Origin: Neopestalotiopsis rosae | Taxonomy: Eukaryota > Ascomycota > Sordariomycetes > Amphisphaeriales > Sporocadaceae | Assembly: GCA_023078685.1 (NCBI GenBank) | Contig: JALGAS010000006.1 | Coordinates: 1,488,001-1,552,000, forward strand | Reading direction: 5' to 3' | DNA: 64,000 bases | Shown here: piece by piece, positions 55,340 through 64,000 of the stretch | Position numbering within the stretch: the first letter of the stretch is position 1 | Layout of the letters: every line of letters begins with the position of its first letter | Notes under the pieces: model-generated | What the model was told of the DNA's origin: nothing | Databases searched by the model: none | Seen by the model: only the letters and a program-made list of their open reading frames with translations | Made by a program: the position numbers and the translations under genes

Positions 55340-58264
55340 ATGGCCTCCGGTTTCGATGTGTATTGTGTCATTTGCGGCAGTCCCGCCAGTGAGCTCTACC
55401 AGGGCGGCGACGACGACGATCGCTATAACCATGAAAATGATGATGTATATGATAGGAACATTACCAATGATGAAGACACATCGTGGCTAGGAAACACCGT
55501 GGTGATCAGCGAGAATCCTCGGGCTCGGGCAGCTTCCAAGTATGGTTGGCACCCCAATAGACATATGAAAGTGTGCTAATCATTTCGCCCAGAGTCTTCA
55601 TATCAGGCCACGCGTTCGCACAAGATTGTGGCTACTTTGAGTTCTATCCTGGAGACGACCCAGATCCGAATTGCCCCCCGAGTTCGACATGTTGGCAAGT
55701 GTCAGTACACTTGAATATCCGACATGCTAGAAATGAATGCTGACAGTAGCCAAAACAGATATCAACGAGATGGAGAAAATCCCTATGCCGTTCCAATTCA
55801 TAGAAGGTGCCTCCACTTGTTGGAAAAAGTGCTTCAGCCAAAAGAGGCTGATAAAGATATTCTCTACGAGATATTTAAATGCCTTGGGCCGGTACCGATC
55901 CTACCAATAGATTACGGTGCAGTGAATGATTGCCAGGAGCAGTATTGGATCACGACGAGGGGAACGGAAGAGTTGGTCATCGATCCAGTGGCTATCCCTC
56001 GTTTGCGCCAGTATTGGTCCCAAATTCCGGCAGCAGATGGAACGGGCTTGGATAGGCGGCGTGGCTTGCCATCTCGACGGACCTCAAGCAACGACCCATT
56101 TTCAAAAACGATACCGCCAGAAGTCATGCTTAACATATTTCGTCATCTGGACTGGCATTCTATCAATCGATTCAGGGCTGCTTCACGCCAAGCTGCACAA
56201 TTGGAGTTGTCCAGCAGATACTGGAGTTCTCGCCTCTACCAAGACATGCCGTGGCTCTACGACATCGACTTGGAGAAGCGGGCTGGACGATTCCACTTTC
56301 TGGATAATGTTGATTGGACAAAGGTGTACCGGGACCTGTATCTCGCCAGTGACACGGCGAGCAAGACTAAAATTCATGGCCTCGTCAATCGCCGGCGGAT
56401 CTGGGGCATTTGTCAACAAATTGCCAATTTGTATGATGCAAGAGATTCGAGTCTCAAGAATGGCAGCATAACGGAGGTCATGCAGGATGTACAGTCAACA
56501 CGCCCAAAACAGCTCATTTATCCTAATCCAATGAACACCACAGGGATGCAAATGTTCCTCATATCTCGATATGCAGATATGGAGCGTGGTACTCCGGTCA
56601 TATCAGTATACTGGACCCAGGAGGGAAAGTTGGCCAGGTTTACAACTACGGAAGAGCCAGGACTGGAAGAGCCATCATCCCTTCGAGACGAAATTTGCAT
56701 TCCCGAGGGAGATTGGATCACCGGCTTCATCGCATACTCTGTGGATGCAGAGAGACAAACCAAGAAAGATGCCATCAGCTACTTTACTTGCGGACTCGAG
56801 GTTCTTTTTGCCAGACGAGACAGTATCAAGCTTCGTAGCACAACCAAAGGCAATCCACGTCTATTACGCGTATCACCAGACCATTTTCTTGTTGGCCTTG
56901 CTACCCACACTTCAGACGATGGACTCATCGCCAGGTTGGCCCTTTTAGAGCAACCAAAACTAAAAATGCCCTTCAGATCTGAGAATAGAACCATCGACCA
57001 CCATGCTAAACTCGAGGGGGACATAGCAGAGTATGTCTGGAGGGGAGACCTTCCATCACCAAAACTCCAACTCACGGGCTTGTGGCGCGGATATTGGACG
57101 CATTCTATGAATGACGAGAACGTCCCTTTGGAAGCGCTCGTCTTTGGCGACAGCGACAGCGAATTGTCCGATATAACGTCGATCGGCGCAGATGTTCACT
57201 TTGGAAGATTCGAGGTTCACTATGGCAGCCGTCCCTCAAGAGCTGTTGGCCCTAGAGGACACGCCATACAATACCTTGAGATCGACGGTCGTGGCGGCGA
57301 GCGGGTGATCAATGTATATTGGTCTGTTTCGCATATCCCGACGGGATGTCGCCTCGTCACCAATCGCGGGAGACAGCTCATTGTCGGCCAATCGTCCGAT
57401 AATGAAGGAGCCTTTAGAAGTTTCGAACTGCAGGATGGCAATAACCGTACCCTCGCGGGCATTGTTGGGCACTGGTCTAATCGACAGCTACCACAAGCGG
57501 ATTTGAGCGTTGTTGGTGCTCTATTTTGCCACAACGTGCCTGTACAATTCCATGACCGACCACGCCGGGACCCAAACAACTTCTTCTGGGCACCCGAACA
57601 ACTTCCCAGTGGCACCGTTGAGGCCGGCCCGATATGGGGGCAACGTGAAGTCTTTGATAAGTGGCAGCGCCGCACTAAGAAGTACCCTTCATCCCAGACA
57701 GTGGTCTCCTGGCTAGACTGTCAGCAGCCGGTAGATGAGATGAAGGTCACCCTTTGCCATTCAACGCGGACGCGACAACTACCCTTGGCAGCAATCACTG
57801 TGGTACAAGACAGCGTCGCAACACAACCACGGTGCTCGAAGACGATTGGGGCTGAGAAGTTCTCACAGCCTTCCGACACGACGGGCACAAACGGGCATCA
57901 TTGGTGCTGGTGTGCTCTTGGCCGCAGACTAGAGACCGAGTTGGAAGCGAGGCCGCACCATGTGCACGAAACCTGGCAGGTTGGGGGCCAGAAGCTCAAG
58001 ACGATGAGGCTCTGGCTCAACGAAGAAGAAGGAATCACGGGTATGCAATTCGTTGCCATGGACGATATCAAGAGCCCTGCGTGGGGTCATTGTCAAGAGA
58101 CCCCTACGACCGAGATTCACTTTGTTGCAGGTGACGACGCTACAGAGGAGGCACCATCACCTGCAGTGGGGGTCAAGTTCTTCCTGGACAACAATGAGCG
58201 TCAGGTCACTCGCGACGACATCATTATCACTGCTGTTCAGGCTTTGGTCAAGGAACAGAAGTAG
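55340..58264 (+). CDS. F-box protein, large, fungal type
   Basis: Three exons, 55340..55539, 55593..55700 and 55759..58264, give 937 aa. The N-terminus MASGFDVYCVICGSPAS carries a Cys pair, then an acidic linker; HAFAQDCGYFEFYPGDDPDP lies in exon 2. The F-box is at about 217-262 (FSKTIPPEVMLNIFRHLDWH, then FRAASRQAAQLELSSRYW). The long C-terminal part is rich in beta strands and aromatic residues, with repeated VISVYW- and VINVYW-like segments (about 57300 and 56610) that suggest two related beta domains. It ends VTRDDIIITAVQALVKEQK. F-box proteins recruit substrates to SCF ubiquitin ligases; the target is unknown. The second intron uses a GTCAGT donor at 55701 because this is the only nearby choice that keeps the frame; that boundary is less certain. 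Confidence 0.75.
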
Positions 58265-61200
58265 GCAAAGTGGCGAGCGGGCGAGCGGGCGATCACAGTC
58301 AGCATCAGGGTAGTATTCTCAGATGTCACCCCGAGGAGGCTTCACGCGAGGGCTATACAAATACGGTGCATTTCTCGTGATCAAGATAGCAAGTGCGAGG
58401 CTGTAGTAAATATGAATGGGAGCATGGGGACATATCGGAGCCTGGAAGTGTCTGGGCTTGACAAGTGGACTCGGACATTTGGTTTGCGCGCATCAGGGCG
58501 CAGCGCAGCATCAAAGGTCCTCCCGGACCAATAGAAACGTGGTTCCAATCCATATGAGTTTGGTTGGACTGTTTTGCAATGAAACAGAATCATATATTTA
58601 GAAGAGACTATGGCAAGCAGGTCAAAAGTTACATCTTGCCAGCTGGCTTATGGGATAACGGGAGATCAATAAGCCTATCCAGTCATTTGCTCTGTGTACT
58701 TGAGCTGAGCCAGCCGTTATTCCCAAAAGATAGGACATATGAGACAAAGTTGTAGATTGACTGTCTTGGTGGGGAGAGTATAAAAGCTTGGCAAACGTGT
58801 TTACCCGCACAGCACAGCCCAGCGCAGTTACCGTACGTAACATGAACCTAACCTTAAAAAAGAAGAAGAAGGAAAACTGAGATGCACTCTTGACGGCTCG
58901 ATTGGGCCTTGTCAACATGACGTAGAAACAAGATACATATTACCCGTAGAGAAAAAAGAGCTCACTGTGGACACGATTTTCGAAATCCTCCCGATGATCT
59001 ATCTGACTGGCTTGGGGCTTGAGAGAGAGAAAGTCTTTGACCGGGTCTGATGTTTCTCTCCTGACCTAGCCCAGCAACCTAGCAGCCCCCCGGAAGGTGC
59101 CGCGGGCCTGCCTAGCGCGCGCCCGTTGCATATGGGCCAGTGGATCAATGGCGTTTATTCGTCTGAATGGGGTGGCTGAGTTCTTTTCTTCCCATGTACG
59201 GGAGAGAAATGACCAACTGAGAAGACACACACCCGACACACACACCACATTCATACACTCGACACATGGACTTGTCCACCGGGCAGCCCAGCCAGCAGCC
59301 CAGCCAGTCACTCACACAGCCGCTCCATTCCATCGCTGGGGACCCAAGAACGACCCCGACCTTGCCGATGACGCGTCCCCTGAGCTTGCATGCACGTCCT
59401 GAGTGGGTGTCGCTGTGCAAATGTTCCTCTTTTCCTGTCGTTCACCCCAATTGCAAGGCCTATCCATGTACCACTTGTGCACGCCACAAAACATTGACAT
59501 TTTGGGGGGATTTTGGAGACAGAAGATGAAGAAGAAGAACTGCTGACCACTCCTCATTGGCTACCATAATCTCCGTTGCATACCCGACAGAGAGTTTCTA
59601 TAATAACAACCAAAAAAATGTCCGTATGATATATGAAATAAGCGAAAGAAGAAAAAAGAGGCCTCACGCTGCATACATATGCACACTCATGGCGAGCGGG
59701 CTGTGCCGTCGTCGTAGTCCTTCTTGGATACTACAGTACCATTAACCCGCCCATTACCTATTTCAGTGCTCACAGCATACACAGTACAGCATGCTGCTGA
59801 CTTTTTAGCTGTGGTGCTGCTGTGCTGTGCCTGGGTTAGCCTATCCCATCACCTCTTTCGGCTGACAGCTAAGAAAGACCCAAGACCCAAGAAACAAACG
59901 AAACACCCCCCGTCGGGTTTGGTCGCGTGGAGTGGGCCGCTCTGGTCTTTTTTTTCTGCCGCCGAACGGTTTTTTTAGGACTCTTTTTTAGTTGGGATGA
60001 ATTTTCCGCGTAACTCCTGAGCCAACGAGACTAGACTAAACTACATAGTACGTACGTACACAGTAGACACAACAACTGTCGGCTGGTGTGTTTAGCAGAG
60101 GGGGACGCAGCAACACTCGATTTTCTTTGCGATCTGCACTGCACTGTTGGTCTAGACAACACACGATGTCAGCACCTCGTCTCGGATGATGTGATGGACG
60201 ATGGATGGGAGGAAACATCTGCCACTCGCGCCACCTGCGACTTTTGACATGAGTTGCAGGTGGACCTAGTGTTCCTCCACTTCTGTGAATGGATTGGACC
60301 AGACTGTACTGGACTGGACTGGTCACTGGAACTGATGACTGATTGATGAGAGTCCTGGCCGATCTTTGGAGAAACAAAAGAGCGCGAAATGAGAAAAAGA
60401 AGAAAAAAAAAAAAAAGATTCCGAAAAAGGTTTGTCCCACTACTGGTCACTACTGTTTGGTGAGGGTCGTCCCAAGGTCCCAATTCACGATCCGACTGCC
60501 GGCAAGCCGCGCCAAGACATTTCCACCATCTTCTTCCTAGTCCTACTTTGATACACTGAACAGAAGTCTGTTTCTGCCCTGTTCAGTCTTGTTTCTTTTT
60601 TGGGGGCTTCTTCTTTCCATGTGTGTGTGTGTGTGTGTGTGGTCGACTACCGGGAAGATCACCTGCGTGCTGCTCGTTTGACTTATTATTATCACTGGCC
60701 ATGTCGCTGCTGTTGCTGCTCTTGCTGTAAGCCAAGGAAGCTGAAAGCCGCACCGCCTCCTTCACTTTCCATCCATCCGCTCCAAAACCCACTTATCAAT
60801 CTTGCACTTCGCTCCCAAACTCCGTCCGTCCACTCCGAGTCGGCCACTTGCTCCTAGACACGACAGGGAACATTACTTTGCTAGGTCGTCCCTAACCTTG
60901 GTCTGGCGCGAGCGCACACACACACAGACACTGCCGAGTCGTCGATCTGCCGTCCAACCAACAGTTCTCTCTCTCTGGCTTGCTGTCCTAGCTGGCTGTC
61001 TCTTGTCCCATCTGTCTTGTCTCTTGTGTCCATCTGTTTGTTTCATCTACATTCGTTTTGTTACCTTGAACCCCCCAGGAATACCGAATATCTTCCTTGC
61101 TGTCTCCGTCTCCGTCTTTTTTCGCCTTATACCTCCGTAGGCTCTCGTCTCCATATACCAATCTATCTTGTTCGCCACATGCTTAGGTAAAGCCAAAAGA

Positions 61201-61287
61201 GAATACACCCTAGCTCTCGCTATCTCATAGCTCGCCCTCATCCTTCCTGCTCGGAAGTGAGAGCCACATCCTCGACGAGAGGAAACA
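58265..61287. other. Spacer, 3 kb, ending in pyrimidine-rich leader
   Basis: No ORF here shows a domain. Local features are GCGAGCGGGCGAGCGGGCG at about 58273, several CACACA and GTGTGT runs (59225-59255, 60619-60640, 60914-60926) and an A-rich run at about 60394-60418. From about 60940 the sequence becomes CT-rich, as expected for the leader of the MARVEL-like gene. Confidence 0.4.
60619..60641. repeat. (GT)n microsatellite
   Basis: A GTGTGT... run of about 11 units lies upstream of the MARVEL-like gene. Confidence 0.85.
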
Positions 61288-62812
61288 ATGGCGCAATGGG
61301 GTTTGTCCTCATACCTGGTGGTCGTCAGGTCACTACAGGCCCTGGCGACCCTGATATCGGCAATTCTAAATGGCTTCTTGCTGGTATACATTGAGACGAA
61401 AAGGTTAGGTCCGTCGGACGTAATGCTTGTGCTGGAGATCATGGTTAGTACCACTATTCGTCGGTCTTGTCTGGGCGCCACGCGTCCAGTCTCTATTACT
61501 CCTCATTCCCATGTCGTGGAGGGGTTCGGCTCAGTCGGTCATATACAGATGCACTGACACCATACAGACCTGCGTGACTTTGGTATATACGGCGATTGTA
61601 TTACTAGTACAACATACCGGTCGCCGGAGTCTCAAGAATAGAGACTCCATCACCTTTCTCTTTGTGGTTGGCGACATCTTGTTCACCGGCTTGACTATCG
61701 GCCTCTTGAGTATCATTTCGCGCAGCGGTGTACCTGCCAACTGCGGCGGCTTGACGAGAAGTGACTGTAAGAAGACAATTCGAAAACAGAGACTCCTGAC
61801 GAGTCCTTGGCGGCACAGGCATTCATATCAGTAAGCTAACACACGGCGTTGACAGACAAGTCCAGTGATGCCGCTGATACCCCCAGCCAAGGCTATGACA
61901 CCGTGCGCTTCGGCTCTGGCGATGAAAAGGGAGAGCTTGACCACTTTTGCGGTCTCGAGAAGGGATACTTTTTCATCACTATTGCTCTCATGTGAGTTAC
62001 ATGGCAATGCGCATATGCAGCCACCGACATCACGATATGACATTATTCTGACCCGACTTTGCATTAGCTTCTCTTACATGGCCACGGTAACCATGGGCGT
62101 TCTCCGCATCGCCGGCGCTGCCTTTAGGCGCAAGATGGATGAGCGCCTCGCGACGGCGAATGAACTGGTCCGACTCGAGTCCAAGATATCTCGGACTCGA
62201 ACCTCGTTGATTCGGCAATCGGCTCCAAGCTCGCCATCGCAGGAGGGTTTAGGATCGCCACGATCATTTGGCAGCAACCGACCACCGAGACGTGACATCA
62301 TGGTCGCCCAGCAGCAACATCAACAACAGCAGCAGTCACCAACCCGGTCCCAGCCGCTTCATCACCGCGAACAGCAACAGCAAGAACATATCCAGCACGC
62401 CCAGGCAGTTCGCACGTCAGTACCAGTATCACCACTGACCATCACGACGGCCAGCACACCGATCGACCCGGCGCGTGAGGGACTACTCATCGACCACCAC
62501 CATCACCACCACCAGGCCAGCGTAGACAGCATCGAGGGCGCCGCCGAGGCCGCCATGATCACGGACGGCTACCGGGGACCGGCAGAACAGAGCCACCAGC
62601 AGCAGCATCAGCAGCACCACCACCACCACCAACACAATGCTTTTGCGCACACGAGCATGATCTCGTCGGCGCCGCCGCCATACGTGCCGGGGGAATCGTC
62701 GCGGTTCATGACGGGACACACTGCCGACGACAACAACGAGATGAGGCTCAGCGACTACGTCAAGGGCCAGACGAGGGCACAGGATATGAAGGACGGCGGT
62801 GCTGGATTATAA
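61288..62812 (+). CDS. Four-TM MARVEL-like membrane protein with Gln/His-rich tail
   Basis: Four exons, 61288..61443, 61568..61766, 61856..61991 and 62068..62812 (donors GTTAGT, GTAAGA and GTGAGT), give 411 aa. Transmembrane segments are at about 8-32 (VVVRSLQALATLISAILNGF), 45-66, 78-100 (ITFLFVVGDILFTGLTIGLL) and about 150-172 (GYFFITIALIFSYMATVTMG). The loop between TM3 and TM4 contains Cys residues, NCGGLTRSDY and CGLEKGYFF, in the pattern of fungal MARVEL-domain proteins. The cytosolic tail begins with a charged helix (FRRKMDERLATANELVRLES). It then becomes disordered, with Gln-rich and two His-rich tracts encoded by CAG/CAC repeats. MARVEL proteins organise membrane subdomains and vesicle traffic; a specific role is unknown. 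Confidence 0.75.
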
Positions 62813-63669
62813 TGACAAAAAACAACAGGATTGTTTACTTGGAGAAACGGATTGCGTCTTGGGTAAATCCACGATACTGGGGCTTCTCTACTCGATGCTT
62901 TCAAGATGAGGCTCTAGGTGGTTTCCTTTTTTTTTTATCAACCATGTTTTGGGCTCGCCGTGGAAGACTACGGGCGGCTTTGGCGAACTGGCGTTTTTTG
63001 GCGTCCCGAAGACGACTACTTGCGCGTTTTCCGCAGGGTCTAGTTTTGGATATATTGACTTTTAGGGCACGCGCGAAGAAAATGCACGCAATTGGGAGAC
63101 TGGGATATATGTTTTATTTTTTGTTTGGGGGGAAAAGTGTGTCAATATCTATTCATCTACACGAGATACCAATTGTCGTTGATTATCAATAAAGCAGTTC
63201 GGCCTTTGTTTAGCCGTTATGGAAACTGTAGCAGAACCAACAGGATTACAAGTACAGCGAATATGAATAAATCACTTCGAAAGACGCAAAAAGTGTTATT
63301 GAAATGTTTCTAGTTTGGATGGACTGCCAATTTACCAGCCGCATCTATTTGGGTCATCTGAAAGGATCAATGTTCATCATGACAGATCGACGGATCTATA
63401 CTATTCCATATGTTCCCGCATGTGAAAGTAGGGATCTCCTGACGCAGGGGTATCAATTCACAGACCAACCTTATATTAGGCTTGCTCTCGCAATTGTATT
63501 GGTCTTCTACACAGACGATGCTCATCCATTCTTGTGACAAATTGACTTGAGATGTGGTCCAACAATCTGGGATCTCGTATCAACCAGTCTCGAGACGACA
63601 CCTCACTTTGGCCAATCTACGTGCCTCAGCTACAGAATAATAAATATACTTTTACTGCACCCAGTCTTC
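62813..63669. other. Spacer between convergent genes
   Basis: This holds 3' flanks. Short ORFs without motifs were discounted. Confidence 0.4.
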
Positions 63670-64000
63670 TCAATCCTGGTGCGAATAACCAACGTCACCG
63701 CTATCAGTACCCAGCTTCACCAGCCTTGCCCTCATGCCCTCCGCCCGCGCCCTCTCCTTTTCATTGAGCGATCCAAAGTCGCACCGGTCGACCCACTTGC
63801 CGACGCCGTGCTGCAGGACGTTGCGGGCCCTTAGCTGGCTTCCGCCCGCGTGGCCGACGGAGCCGTGGAGGCTCATGCGCTCCCTGGACGAGTCGTAGAC
63901 GCCGCGGTGGAGGATGTTGTTATTGTAAAAGACAACATCGCCGGCGTCGAGGTGCACGATAGCTTGTCCCGGCATACTGTCGGAGAACGGGTCCGCGCCC
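63670..64000 (-). CDS. Phytanoyl-CoA dioxygenase-family protein (5' part outside window)
   Basis: The last 109 codons of a minus-strand gene are visible, open to the window edge and ending at 63670. The segment MPGQAIVHLDAGDVVFYNNN followed by ILHRGVYDSSRERMSLHGSV matches the C-terminal half of the PhyH double-stranded beta-helix. It includes the distal Fe-binding His (LHRG) and an Arg that would contact 2-oxoglutarate (ERMSLHGS). The HxD half of the iron site would lie outside the window. Family members hydroxylate fatty acyl-CoAs or secondary metabolites using Fe(II) and 2-oxoglutarate. The substrate cannot be inferred from this fragment. Confidence 0.75.
   Translation of the reverse strand, partial: GADPFSDSMPGQAIVHLDAGDVVFYNNNILHRGVYDSSRERMSLHGSVGHAGGSQLRARNVLQHGVGKWVDRCDFGSLNEKERARAEGMRARLVKLGTDSGDVGYSHQD

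Noticed and set aside
18425..64000. A fatty-acid alpha-oxidation gene cluster (dioxygenase, ETF-QO, PhyH)
   Set aside because: The genes are 10-45 kb apart with unrelated housekeeping genes between them, so clustering is not supported.

Overview
The window comes from the nuclear genome of a filamentous ascomycete (Pezizomycotina), most likely a sordariomycete and perhaps Hypocreales. The evidence is intron style and gene content. Introns are about 50-110 nt, with GTRNGT donors, CTRAY-like branch sites a few bases before YAG acceptors, and frequent phase-1 and phase-2 junctions. Typical content includes a DASH-complex subunit, F-box and Zn2Cys6 proteins, multipass membrane proteins of fungus-restricted families, a GH75 chitosanase and an S28 peptidase. 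No tRNA, rRNA, CRISPR array or intact transposon was recognised. Exon boundaries were read by eye from splice signals and frame; no transcript data were available.

Layout. 0-8.4 kb is a compact block of growth and cell-cycle genes: an S/TP-rich protein (partial), DUO1, the RNase H2 B subunit and MCM10. ACGCGT (MCB-like) sites lie in both divergent promoters. 9.2-12.7 kb holds two secreted-enzyme genes: an S28 serine peptidase, and a GH75 chitosanase-like gene that carries a 108-residue Gly/Pro/His insertion and Ala at the expected catalytic Glu. 15-24 kb holds two fungal membrane proteins flanking an alpha-dioxygenase-like haem peroxidase gene that is broken by a 26-bp compound microduplication. 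24.6-30.4 kb holds an ITP pyrophosphatase, a C2HC+Zn2Cys6 transcription factor and ETF:ubiquinone oxidoreductase. The last has a CCTCGG-N6-CCGAGG palindrome upstream.

31.8-33.6 kb encodes a secreted, extremely Ala-rich repeat protein with (NANAA)n, (TDAAA)n and Lys/Ala modules. This is the most unusual coding sequence in the window. 33.6-42.4 kb has no convincing gene; its right end is the long pyrimidine-rich leader of the TATA-binding protein gene. 44.4-45.9 kb is a peroxisomal (SRL-ending) sarcosine-oxidase-like flavoenzyme. 47-58.3 kb carries a U2SURP/SR140-like splicing factor, a doubtful small gene, a conserved nuclear-type coiled-coil protein, the EFM7 methyltransferase and a large F-box protein. 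61.3-62.8 kb encodes a four-TM MARVEL-like protein with a Gln/His-rich tail. The window ends inside a phytanoyl-CoA dioxygenase-family gene.

Most of the window is ordinary conserved genome. The accessory or evolving parts are the GH75-like gene, the frameshifted dioxygenase, the Ala-rich secreted protein, the two orphan membrane proteins and the 8.8-kb gene-free stretch.
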